DNA from: Paractinoplanes maris
GTDB taxonomy: Bacteria > Actinomycetota > Actinomycetes > Mycobacteriales > Micromonosporaceae
Length of the DNA stretch: 64,000 nucleotides
Assembly (NCBI RefSeq): GCF_023544465.1
Contig: NZ_JALPVL010000012.1
Coordinates: 62,001-126,000 of the forward strand
Direction of reading: 5' to 3'
Both the position numbers and the translations under genes were made by a program. Positions 42,167-50,355 of this stretch are shown piece after piece; positions within the stretch are counted from its first letter, which is position 1; each line of letters begins with the position of its first letter. The notes beneath the pieces are model-generated. The model saw nothing but the letters and a program-made list of their open reading frames with translations, was not told the origin of the DNA and made no database searches.

Positions 42167-43738
42167 GTGCGTCCATCCCTCGCTCGCCGCCTGCTCGCCG
42201 CGCTGGCGGCGCTCACTGTGGTCTTCGTCGCGGCGCCGCCGGCCCAGGCCGCGCCGGCCAAGGTCGACTTCTTCGTCAAGGACTACACGCTCGCGCCCGG
42301 CGCCGACGCCGAGCTCTACACGTTGCTCTTCGCCGACCGGCGGCTCCCGGTCGCCCGCGGCGCGGTCAACCTGGTCTACCGGTTCATCGACCAGGGCGCG
42401 GGTTTCCACCTGCAGGAAGCCGGCCACCCGAACAACTGCAGCGTGCGGCAGCCCGACCTGCTCGAGCTGACCTGCGGCGCCGAGGTCGAGGCGCTCACCC
42501 CGGCCGGCGTCGAGTCCAACGTGGTCGGCTGGGTGAGCGCCGGGGACGACGCCGTCGTGGGCCGGGTCGCCACGCTCACGGCGACGATGACGGTCCGCGG
42601 TTTCGCCCCGGTCACCCGCACCGCCCGCATCCGCGTCGGCGAGCCGGTCAGCCTGCGCAGCACCGACACCGCCCAGGACACCGCGGCCCCGCCGGGCGGC
42701 TCGATCGACGTGCCGCTGACCGTCTCCAACGCCGGATCGCAACCGATCCGGGGGACCGGTCTCTACGCGTACTCGCAGTACTCGTTCGAAGCGCGCACCC
42801 AGTTCAGCAACTGCTACTACCTCGACGGTCAGCTGCGCGGCTGCGCCTTCGACCAGACCCTCGCGCCGGGCGCCAGCTATCGGCTCACCCTGCCGCTCCG
42901 CATGCGCAAGGACACGTACGGCCCGAGCCTGCAGTACAGCGACTGGCGGTGGTTCAGCAAGGACGAGTTCGCCGACTGGCGCGGGTACGTGGAGAAGGGC
43001 GGGTTCGACCCGCTCGGCACACCCGGCCGCGGCGGCGTGCTGCGCCTCACCGAGATCGCCACCGCGAAGGCCGATCCGCCGCAGGCGCTCGATCAGTACG
43101 TCTCGGACGGGATGGTCGTGTCGGTCACCGGCCGGCACTCGACCGACCTGGCCGCGGTCGGTGCCCGCGCCGCCGGCTCGAAGGGCTCGGTCGTCCCGGT
43201 TCAGGTCGGCATCCGCAACAGCGGGCCGGCCACCATCGACCGCACCCGGGTCAACGCGCCGTGGCCGAACGCGCGGGTCTTCATCCCGAAGGGCACCACC
43301 GCGGTGCGGGTACCGGACATCTGTTTCCCGATGACCGATCGCGGGGTGGTCGACTACGGGCACGGGGGCAAGCCGGGAGAAGCGCGCTACAGCTGCTATC
43401 TGGACCTGTTGCTCCGGGTCGGGTTCGTCGACCCGCTGACCTTCGGCCTGCGGATCGACCAGGTGATCCCGGGTGCGGTCGGCTCGGTCAAGGTGGACGC
43501 GCCGGCCGAGGAGCTGAACAAGGCCAACAACTCGGCTTACATCGTGCTCAACGGAGCCGTCGAGTCTCCCGGTCAGCCGACTCCCGGCCAGCCTTCGGGC
43601 GGCGGGTCCTCGGGCGGCGGCTCTTCCGGGGGCGGCGGCGGTCTACCGATCACCGGACCGGCGGGTGGCCTGGCCGGGCTTCTGCTGGTGCTCGGTGGGG
43701 TGGCCGTGGTGCTGCTGACCCGCCGGCGTCGCGCCTGA
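42167..43738 (+). CDS. Secreted, sortase-anchored (LPXTG-like) surface protein
   Basis: 523 residues. Sec signal peptide: Arg-rich start, hydrophobic core AALAALTVVFVAAP and a cut after AQA (about residue 27). The body is beta-rich with two CARDB/DUF11-like parts (about 30-180 and 180-440) and paired cysteines (NNCSV/LTCGA, SNCYY/RGCAF). Near the C-terminus a Gly/Ser linker leads to LPITG, a hydrophobic helix and the tail RRRRA, a complete sortase sorting signal. Function is unknown; it is probably a wall-linked adhesive or structural protein. The GTG has GGAGG at 7 nt. Confidence 0.9.
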   Translation: MRPSLARRLLAALAALTVVFVAAPPAQAAPAKVDFFVKDYTLAPGADAELYTLLFADRRLPVARGAVNLVYRFIDQGAGFHLQEAGHPNNCSVRQPDLLELTCGAEVEALTPAGVESNVVGWVSAGDDAVVGRVATLTATMTVRGFAPVTRTARIRVGEPVSLRSTDTAQDTAAPPGGSIDVPLTVSNAGSQPIRGTGLYAYSQYSFEARTQFSNCYYLDGQLRGCAFDQTLAPGASYRLTLPLRMRKDTYGPSLQYSDWRWFSKDEFADWRGYVEKGGFDPLGTPGRGGVLRLTEIATAKADPPQALDQYVSDGMVVSVTGRHSTDLAAVGARAAGSKGSVVPVQVGIRNSGPATIDRTRVNAPWPNARVFIPKGTTAVRVPDICFPMTDRGVVDYGHGGKPGEARYSCYLDLLLRVGFVDPLTFGLRIDQVIPGAVGSVKVDAPAEELNKANNSAYIVLNGAVESPGQPTPGQPSGGGSSGGGSSGGGGGLPITGPAGGLAGLLLVLGGVAVVLLTRRRRA

Positions 43739-43750
43739 TCGGTCAGGCGC
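43731..43750. terminator. Bidirectional hairpin formed by two convergent stop codons
   Basis: GCGCCTGA and TCAGGCGC form a perfect 8-bp stem around TCGG. The TGA of the plus-strand gene is in the left arm and the stop of the minus-strand gene is in the right arm. No long T-run is present, so its strength as a terminator is uncertain. Confidence 0.6.
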
Positions 43751-44804
43751 TCACCGCCAGCCAGAGGCGGCTGCGGCGGCCGGGCAGATAGGGGGAGTCG
43801 AGGCGTTTCGCGACGACCCCGGCCAAGCCCTGGGCGCCCGCCGCCTCGAGCGCGAACTGGCCGCCGCCGGAGAAGTAGGGCGGCGTCTGCCAGTGCTCGC
43901 CGGTCACCGCCAGTCCCTCCAGCAGCTCGCGGCGCTCGGCGTAGCGCAGCGCCTCCACCGTGCTGTGCCCTTCCAGCCACAACAGGTCGTAGGCCAGGAA
44001 GTGCACGGGGGTGCGCTCGGCGGCCCGCTTGGCCGCCGCCGAGTCCTTCGGAGCCCGGCGCCGCTCCAGCAGCGCGGGGTCGGGCAGCGTCACTATCTCC
44101 CCGTCGAGAACCGCCTCGATCGGCGCCAGTGCCGGGCCCAGCGGCCGGATCTCGGGATACCAGCTGGTCACGTCCTCGCCGTCGGCGTTCAGCAGGCGGA
44201 CGCGACCGCCCGAGACGTACGCGATGACCCGCCGGCCGCCCCAGGCCATCTCGTAGCCCCACTCCGCGTCGTCGTCCGCGACCGGCAAATGGGCTGCCTT
44301 CACGGCCAGCATCGGCGCCACCGCCTCGGGCATCGACTCCCAGCCCGGCTCGGGCGGATCCATCCGGCGGACCATCCAGTCGTTGCCGCCGGTCTGGAAG
44401 AAGACGTACCGCCCGTTCGTCCGGTCGCCGTGGAAGGTCACGCCGATCTCGTCGTCGCGCCACTTGCCGGTCTCGTAGGTACCGCGGTCGAAGATCGTCA
44501 TGCGGCCGCCGCCGTACTCGCCGGCCGGGATCTCGCCGCTGAACTCCAGATATTCGAGCGGATGGTCCTCGGTGTGTTTGGCCAGGTTGTTGCGGTGCTG
44601 GTCGCGCGGGAGGCCGCGCGGCACGGCGAACGAGACGAGCACGCCGTCGCGCTCCAGCCGGACATCCCAGTGCAGACTGCGGGCGTGGTGCTGCTGGATG
44701 ACGAACCGCTGCATCGGCTCCTCGGCGGAGGTGTCATCGGGGATGGGCTCGGGCGTCCGCGCCGCGTCCCGCTTGCGCCGATACTCCGCCAACCGGTCCG
44801 TCAT
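43743..44804 (-). CDS. LigD-type 3'-phosphoesterase fused to an inactive ATP-dependent ligase domain
   Basis: 353 residues. Residues about 30-150 are the LigD phosphoesterase domain (RFVIQQHHARSLHWDVRLERDGVLVSFAVPRGLP, TEDHPLEYLEFSGEIPAGEYGGG). The second half aligns with a DNA-ligase adenylation domain (VLDGEIVTLPD, VHFLAYDLLWLEG, AGVVAKRLDSPYLPGRRS) but lacks its key residues. The KxDG lysine motif is replaced by YEMAWGG, the motif IV Glu by Ala, and the motif V lysines are absent in the final WLAVSA. The protein can probably trim 3' ends but not ligate. It may assist Ku/LigD end joining encoded elsewhere. Start chosen at the ATG of MTDRLAEYRRKRD. Confidence 0.85.
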   Translation of the reverse strand: MTDRLAEYRRKRDAARTPEPIPDDTSAEEPMQRFVIQQHHARSLHWDVRLERDGVLVSFAVPRGLPRDQHRNNLAKHTEDHPLEYLEFSGEIPAGEYGGGRMTIFDRGTYETGKWRDDEIGVTFHGDRTNGRYVFFQTGGNDWMVRRMDPPEPGWESMPEAVAPMLAVKAAHLPVADDDAEWGYEMAWGGRRVIAYVSGGRVRLLNADGEDVTSWYPEIRPLGPALAPIEAVLDGEIVTLPDPALLERRRAPKDSAAAKRAAERTPVHFLAYDLLWLEGHSTVEALRYAERRELLEGLAVTGEHWQTPPYFSGGGQFALEAAGAQGLAGVVAKRLDSPYLPGRRSRLWLAVSA

Positions 44805-44993
44805 GGCGCCATTGTCTTCCCGGCCGGGGCAGAAATACACGGGCGTAATTCGTCATCCGTGTGTGCGAGGGTGGGGGCATGGTAGCCAAGGGAACAATTC
44901 GGAACTCTCGATGACCGTGGGTTTCCCCCGACAGTGGCTCGGGGTAGTGTCTTGGCTCCGACGCGTGTCCGACGGGTGGGAGGCAAGGCTGCG

Positions 44994-46100
44994 ATGACGT
45001 TGCGCATCCTGGTGGTGGGCGCCGGCATCGCGGGGCTGGCCGCCGCGCGAGCCCTGCGTCTCGCCGGCTTCCGGCCCGACGTGGTCGAGGAGCTTCCGGC
45101 CACCATGCTCCCCGGCGCGGGCATCTATCTCCCCGGCAACGCGTTGCGCGCTCTCCGCCAGCTCGGCCTCGACGCGCCGCTGCGGCCCCTGGGCGACCTC
45201 ATCTTCCGGCAGGTCTTCCTCGACGCGCGGGGCCGTGAGCTCTTCGAGATGGATGTGGCCGGCCTCTGGGCCGGCGTCGGCGAGTCCCGCGCGCTGTCCC
45301 GGGCCGACCTCCAGCAGGTGCTGCTGACCGGGGTCGGCGGCGAGGTGCGCTACGACACGGCTGTCCGCGATCTCGAGATCTTCGACCAGACGGCCAAGGT
45401 CGAGTTCGGCGACGGCACCGTCGCGGAGTACGACCTGGTCGTCGGAGCCGACGGGCGCCGCTCGACGATCCGCACCAAGGCCGGGCTCGGGGGCGCGGCC
45501 TCGCCCACCGGTCAGATCGTCTACCGCTCGGTGATCACCGGCGGGCCCGCGCTCAGCGACTGGACGGCGCTGCTGGGGCGCCGGTCGTCCTTCGTGGCCA
45601 TGCCGATGGGCAGCCGCAGGCTCTACTTCCACGCCGACGAGACCGCCCCCGACGCCCCCAACCCCGACGACCCGATCGCCCGGGTGCGCGAGCTGTTCAC
45701 CGGCTTCGGCGGCCCGGTCCCGGCGATCCTCAACGCGCTGGAAAAGGTGCAGGTCGCCCGCACCGACGAGGTTGTGCTCGACAGCTGGTCGCGCGGGCCG
45801 GTCGTGCTGGTCGGTGACGCGGCCCACGCCACCGCGCCCACTTTGGCCCAGGGTGCCGCCATGTCGTTCGAGGACGCGGTGGTCCTCGGCGAAGAGCTGC
45901 GGAAACTCCCGGGCGACATCCCCGCCGTGCTCACGGCGTACGAGGAACGTCGCCGTCCCCGGTGCGCCGAGGTGCGCGATCGCACGCGCGAGCGGGATCG
46001 CACCCGGGACGTGCCACCCGCGCTGCGCGACCCCATGCTGCGCCGTCGTGGCCTGCGGATCTTCTCCGACCACTACCGTGCGCTGGTGCAACCCGCCTAG
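44994..46100 (+). CDS. FAD-dependent monooxygenase (PHBH-type flavoprotein)
   Basis: 368 residues. FAD Rossmann fingerprint ILVVGAGIAGLAAARAL, a DG motif GADGRRSTIR and the GD motif VVLVGDAAHATAPTLAQGAAMSFEDAVVL are all intact, as in class A flavin hydroxylases such as salicylate or zeaxanthin-type enzymes. The C-terminus is short with an Arg-rich helix (RDRTRERDRTRD). The substrate is unknown. The ATG is preceded by GGGAGG at about 10 nt. It is a single gene between the dead-ligase gene (divergent) and ctaD. Confidence 0.9.
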   Translation: MTLRILVVGAGIAGLAAARALRLAGFRPDVVEELPATMLPGAGIYLPGNALRALRQLGLDAPLRPLGDLIFRQVFLDARGRELFEMDVAGLWAGVGESRALSRADLQQVLLTGVGGEVRYDTAVRDLEIFDQTAKVEFGDGTVAEYDLVVGADGRRSTIRTKAGLGGAASPTGQIVYRSVITGGPALSDWTALLGRRSSFVAMPMGSRRLYFHADETAPDAPNPDDPIARVRELFTGFGGPVPAILNALEKVQVARTDEVVLDSWSRGPVVLVGDAAHATAPTLAQGAAMSFEDAVVLGEELRKLPGDIPAVLTAYEERRRPRCAEVRDRTRERDRTRDVPPALRDPMLRRRGLRIFSDHYRALVQPA

Positions 46101-46119
46101 GTGGCCGACCGAAAACGCT

Positions 46120-46138
46120 GGTGACCTGTTTGGTCACC
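46120..46138. repeat. 7-bp inverted repeat upstream of ctaD
   Basis: GGTGACC and GGTCACC flank TGTTT, 20 nt after the monooxygenase stop. It may act as a weak terminator for that gene or as an operator for ctaD; no T-run follows. Confidence 0.45.
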
Positions 46139-46238
46139 CCCCGCCCGCGGGATGCCGGTGGGGGACTATTCTGCCTGCGAGGTACGCCTTCGATCTTCGG
46201 CGTGCTGAGAGGGACGAACGAGACAACGGAGGCTATTC

Positions 46239-47996
46239 GTGACGACCGTTGCGCCTAAGCCGATCGTGACCCGGCCATATCCGGTCCGGCGGCAGGTCAA
46301 GGGTTCGGCTCTGGCCCGAATCCTGCGCACGACGGACGCGAAGCAGATCGGGATCATGTACATGATCACGGCCTTCGTGTTCTACATGCTCGGTGGCCTC
46401 ATGGCGTTGCTGATGCGCACCGAGCTGGCTCGCCCGGGCATGCAGCTGCTGTCGCCCGAGCAGTACAACCAGCTGTTCACGATGCACGGCACGATCATGC
46501 TGCTGTTCTTCGCGACGCCGATCGTCTTCGCCTTCGCGAACTTCGTGGTGCCGATCCAGATCGGCGCGCCCGACGTGGCCTTCCCGCGGCTGAACGCGTT
46601 CGCCTACTGGCTCTACCTGTTCGGCGGCACGATCACGATCGGCGGGTTCTTGACCCCGGGCGGCGCGGCCGACTTCGGCTGGTTCGCCTACACCCCGCTG
46701 AGCGACGGGCTGCACTCGCCCGGCGTCGGCGGCAACATGTGGGTCGTCGGCCTGGCCCTCTCGGGTCTGGGCACGATCCTCGGTGGCGTCAACCTGATCA
46801 CCACGGTGCTCACCCTGCGCGCCCCCGGCATGACGATGTTCCGCATGCCGATCATGACGTGGAACATCCTGGTCACCAGCCTTCTGGTGATCATGGTCTT
46901 CCCGTTCCTGGCGGCCGCACTGTTCGCTCTCGCCGCCGACCGTGTGCTCGGTGCCCATGTCTTCGACGTGGACACCGGCGGCCCGATGCTGTGGCAGCAC
47001 CTCTTCTGGTTCTTCGGCCACCCCGAGGTCTACATCGTGGCGCTGCCGTTCTTCGGCATCATCACCGAGGTCATCCCGGTCTTCAGCCGCAAGCCCGTCT
47101 TCGGCTACAAGGGCCTGGTCGCCGCGACGCTGCTGATCGCCGCGCTGTCGATGTCGGTGTGGGCGCACCACATGTTCGTCACCGGCCAGGTGCTGCTGCC
47201 GTTCTTCAGCTTCCTGAGCTTCCTCATCGCGGTGCCGACGGGCATGAAGTTCTTCGTGTGGATCGGCACGATGTGGCGCGGCCAGATCAGCTTCGAGACA
47301 CCGATGCTGTTCGCGATCGGCTTCCTCGTGACGTTCCTCTTCGGTGGTCTGTCCGGTGTGCTGCTGGCCTCGCCGCCGATCGACTTCCACGTGTCCGACT
47401 CGTACTTCGTGATCGCCCACTTCCACTACGTGCTGTTCGGCACGATCGTGTTCGCGGTGTTCGCCGGCATCTACTTCTGGTTCCCCAAGATGTTCGGCCG
47501 GATGCTCGACGAGCGCCTGGGCAAGATTCACTTCTGGCTGACGTTCCTCGGCTTCCACGCCACGTTCCTGGTGCAGCACTGGCTGGGCACCAAGGGCATG
47601 CCGCGCCGCTACGTCGACTACCTGGCCAGCGACGGCTTCACGTTCCTGAACACGTTCTCGACGATCGGCTCGTTCGTGCTGGGCCTGTCGACGCTCCCGT
47701 TCGTCTACAACGTGTGGAAGTCCTACAAGGTCGGCCAGCTGGTCACCGTGGACGACCCCTGGGGCCACGGCAACTCGCTCGAGTGGGCTACCTCGTCCCC
47801 GCCGCCGCTGCGCAACTTCGACAAGATGCCCCGCATCCGCTCGGAGCGCCCGGCCTTCGACGCGAAGTTCCCGGAGCTGGCGGCCGGCGAGCAGTCCATC
47901 GCCGGCCCACCCGAGGGCGGTGCCCGCCCCCTGACCCGAGAGTCGGACGGCGGCGCCACCTACCCGGAGGACACCGGAGCCAACCGAGACAACTGA
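46239..47996 (+). CDS. ctaD: Cytochrome c oxidase subunit I (aa3-type)
   Basis: 585 residues with 12 membrane helices. Heme and copper ligands are in place: TMHGTIMLLFFATP (low-spin heme His), GHPEVYIVALPFFG (CuB His with the cross-linked Tyr), WAHHMFVTG (two CuB His), and SYFVIAHFHYVLFGT (heme a3 and heme a His). It is the catalytic subunit that reduces oxygen to water and pumps protons. Subunits II, III and IV are not adjacent, as is usual in actinobacteria. The GTG has GGAGG at 6 nt, and a clear hairpin follows the stop. The C-terminal tail (last 60 residues) is hydrophilic. Confidence 0.98.
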   Translation: MTTVAPKPIVTRPYPVRRQVKGSALARILRTTDAKQIGIMYMITAFVFYMLGGLMALLMRTELARPGMQLLSPEQYNQLFTMHGTIMLLFFATPIVFAFANFVVPIQIGAPDVAFPRLNAFAYWLYLFGGTITIGGFLTPGGAADFGWFAYTPLSDGLHSPGVGGNMWVVGLALSGLGTILGGVNLITTVLTLRAPGMTMFRMPIMTWNILVTSLLVIMVFPFLAAALFALAADRVLGAHVFDVDTGGPMLWQHLFWFFGHPEVYIVALPFFGIITEVIPVFSRKPVFGYKGLVAATLLIAALSMSVWAHHMFVTGQVLLPFFSFLSFLIAVPTGMKFFVWIGTMWRGQISFETPMLFAIGFLVTFLFGGLSGVLLASPPIDFHVSDSYFVIAHFHYVLFGTIVFAVFAGIYFWFPKMFGRMLDERLGKIHFWLTFLGFHATFLVQHWLGTKGMPRRYVDYLASDGFTFLNTFSTIGSFVLGLSTLPFVYNVWKSYKVGQLVTVDDPWGHGNSLEWATSSPPPLRNFDKMPRIRSERPAFDAKFPELAAGEQSIAGPPEGGARPLTRESDGGATYPEDTGANRDN

Positions 47997-48003
47997 TACA
48001 CCA

Positions 48004-48033
48004 GAAACGGCCCGCCGCGAGGCGGGCCGTTTC
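48004..48033 (+). terminator. Terminator hairpin after ctaD
   Basis: A 13-bp perfect stem (GAAACGGCCCGCC / GGCGGGCCGTTTC) closes on a GCGA loop, 8 nt after the ctaD stop. It ends TTTC, a short T-run. Confidence 0.8.
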
Positions 48034-48180
48034 GCGCTCCACCCCCGCCCCCTGCGAAGCCGTCACCGTCCGCTCGCCTTCCCTCGGGACCCGGGCGTCC
48101 CCCGTGCCTGGTCGGCCGGCCGATGAGCGAGTGCCGCGGGCCACGCCCAGTTCCTCGGACGCGGGCAGCCTCGGTGGGCC

Positions 48181-49323
48181 CTAAGCGAGGCCGGCCAGGC
48201 GACGGATCGTGACGGTCAGCGCGCCGGCGTCCACGTCACGACCGGTGATCAGGGCCTGGAGGGTCACGCCGTCGAAAAGGGCGACCAGGTCGCGGGCGGC
48301 GTCGCGTCCCAGGTGGGGTTCCAGCAGGTCATGCATGCCGGTCAACCAGGCCATGGCCAGGGGGCGCAGAGCGGGGTCGCGGCCGGCCGCTACGTAAAGC
48401 TCACACTCGATCTGGGCACGCGGACGGTCGGTGAGGTACTCGGCGATGAGGCCGGCCACCGCGGCGGGTATGTCGGTGGCCGTGCGAAGTCGCTCGGCCC
48501 ACGTCTGGAAGTCGGTCTGCAGGTCAACCGCCGCCAGCCGCAGCCCGGCGGCGATCAGGTCGTCCAGCGTCGGGAAGTAATACGTGGTCGCCCCGAGCGG
48601 CAGCCCGGCCCGGGCGGCAACGGCCCGATGGGTGGTCCGGCCGATCCCGACCTCGGAAATCACTTCAAGTGCCGCGGCGGCCAGCGCACGGCGCCGGGCC
48701 TCCGGATCGCGGGCCCGTTGCGGCCGGCGACCGGCCGCGGGTTCCGGGTCGTTCCGCCGCCGGGCCGGCTGGTCGGGCGCCGGGCTGTCGTCGTGCCCCG
48801 GCTCGCGATCACTGCGCCTGCGCCCCGGTCGCGCCTTCGCCGGACCGCTCCGCGAAGTCTCCGCCGCATCAACCCGCCGCCGCCCCGGCCCCGACCTGGC
48901 CGGAGCCTCAAATCGGTCCGCCGGACCATCTGCCGCCGCCACCAGTTGGGTGGCGGCCTCCGCGTGCGAACCAGCCGTATTCGCCCGCGCCGGCGCTGCT
49001 GCTTCCGCCGCTGTGGCGTTCGCGGTCCCCGGCGCTGCTGCTTCCGCTGCTGTGGTGTTCGCGGGTCCCGCCGCTGCTGCTTCCGCTGCTGATGTTTTCG
49101 CGGCGGATGGTGCTGGGTCGGCTGATGTCGCTGTGGAGGGCGCGTGTGCTGGAACAGCGGCGATTTCGTCGCGCTGTTCAGTGTTCGACTGCGGCGTTCC
49201 GGAGGTGAGGGAGGCGGGGTGCTGCTGCCCCTCGGACGCTGGTGTCCGCCGGCGCTCGTGAGGTGGGCGTCGAGGCGGCTCGGGTGACGAGGAGTAGTTG
49301 GAGGGGGGAGCGGAATCACTCAA
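48181..49323 (-). CDS. TetR-family repressor with unusually long low-complexity N-terminal region
   Basis: 380 residues from the TTG start. The TetR DNA-binding domain begins only near residue 195: RRRALAAAALEVISEVGIGRTTHRAVAARAGLPLGATTYYFPTLDDLIAAGL. A ligand-binding helical domain of normal size follows. The first 190 residues are Ala/Pro/Arg/Asp-rich and contain three near-identical TAAEAAAPGTAN-type repeats. The TTG overlaps the SMR stop in TTGA, which supports coupling; a shorter product from an internal start cannot be excluded. It probably represses the SMR gene through the operator in front of it. Confidence 0.85.
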   Translation of the reverse strand: MSDSAPPSNYSSSPEPPRRPPHERRRTPASEGQQHPASLTSGTPQSNTEQRDEIAAVPAHAPSTATSADPAPSAAKTSAAEAAAAGPANTTAAEAAAPGTANATAAEAAAPARANTAGSHAEAATQLVAAADGPADRFEAPARSGPGRRRVDAAETSRSGPAKARPGRRRSDREPGHDDSPAPDQPARRRNDPEPAAGRRPQRARDPEARRRALAAAALEVISEVGIGRTTHRAVAARAGLPLGATTYYFPTLDDLIAAGLRLAAVDLQTDFQTWAERLRTATDIPAAVAGLIAEYLTDRPRAQIECELYVAAGRDPALRPLAMAWLTGMHDLLEPHLGRDAARDLVALFDGVTLQALITGRDVDAGALTVTIRRLAGLA

Positions 49324-49640
49324 TGGGCACCGCCCAGATTCACGGTCACTACGCCGGCGATGATGAGACTGACGCCGATGACCTTAACGGTCGTGAGCGG
49401 CTCGCCCAGGAAGACCGCGCCGATGGCGACGATCGCGGCGGTGCCGAGAGCGGACCAGACGGCATAGACGACGCCCACCGGCAGGTCCTTCACGACAAGT
49501 GAGAGCGCGGCGAACGAGACCACGTAGCCGGCGATGCAACCGACTGTGGGCCACAGCCGAGAGAAGCCCTCCGTCGACTTGAGCATGCTCGTCGCCAGCA
49601 CCTCCGCGCTGATCGCGACCAGCAGAAACACGTAGGGCAC
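49320..49640 (-). CDS. SMR-family multidrug efflux protein (EmrE/SugE-like)
   Basis: 106 residues, the usual SMR length, with four membrane helices. Glu14 lies in the first helix (VFLLVAISAEVLATSMLKSTEGF), where SMR pumps bind cation and proton. The segments PVGVVYAVWSALGTAAIVAIGAVFLGEP and IGVSLIIAGVVTVNL are typical. It exports quaternary ammonium or similar cationic compounds as a dimer. The GTG has AAGGA at 5 nt. Its stop overlaps the TetR start, and a palindromic operator lies 18 nt upstream, so it is very likely drug-inducible. Confidence 0.95.
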   Translation of the reverse strand: MPYVFLLVAISAEVLATSMLKSTEGFSRLWPTVGCIAGYVVSFAALSLVVKDLPVGVVYAVWSALGTAAIVAIGAVFLGEPLTTVKVIGVSLIIAGVVTVNLGGAH

Positions 49641-49657
49641 GGCGGTCCTTCTCTCAA

Positions 49658-49689
49658 CTTGTACGGACGTACAAGTACGAACGTACAAG
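49658..49689 (-). promoter_or_regulatory. TetR operator in front of the SMR-TetR pair
   Basis: Read on the plus strand, CTTGTAC, GGAC, GTACAAG form a perfect 7-bp dyad. After 7 bp a third half-site GTACAAG follows. TetR proteins bind such dyads, and the position just upstream of the SMR start suits repression. Confidence 0.8.
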
Positions 49690-50355
49690 AAGGCTGCGCT
49701 GATGCCGAAGTGACGTTCGCCACCGCAACTCAAGACGGCGCCCGACCTGCCACCCGCAAGGCCAGCCGGGCCTCGACGCCGTTGTGGCAGGCGCTGTTCC
49801 AGACCTTTTCCGTAGCGGCCCACCCGAACTGGAACCTGCTCGTTCAGGCGTAGAAAGCTCGCGACTTCGCCCGCACCGGGCCCGCGGCGGGCCGTCTTTG
49901 ATTCCGGTCGAACCGCGCCTGCACCATCGTCGCGGCGGCCGTTCGCAGTGACGCCGTGATGGGGAGAAGGCGAGATCCGGGTCGCTCGTCCGGCGGCCGA
50001 CCGCATTGCCGGCCATCCGAATTGCCGGCCATCCGATCCGGGACTTCGGCCAGCCCACGGACAACCACAGGTTTTGCCCGCCGGTGGCACCGAGGCGGCC
50101 GCGTGCCGGCTGAGGCTTTGGTGGCCAGCGTGGATGCCGAGCGAAACTGTGCCGTCTCCCGCGCGCCGGCCCGGCCGGTCGTGGGCGTGGTGACTGCTCG
50201 CGCGGGCTGACGACGACCCGGCAGGGTAGTGCCCCACTGGTCACCTTTGCCGTCGCCTCTCGCGGCGGCGTGCGCGAACGCGTCCAGACAACTCGCGTGT
50301 GCCTACGTGGGGCCCGACGCGACAGGGTGGGTGCAGGCGGGATGGGCGCGTGACG
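49690..50355. other. Spacer without recognisable gene
   Basis: 666 bp between the SMR promoter and the 3' end of the MFS gene. It contains an exact tandem duplication of ATTGCCGGCCATCCGA (50005-50020 and 50021-50036) but no frame with supporting features. Short open frames on both strands look random. Confidence 0.55.
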
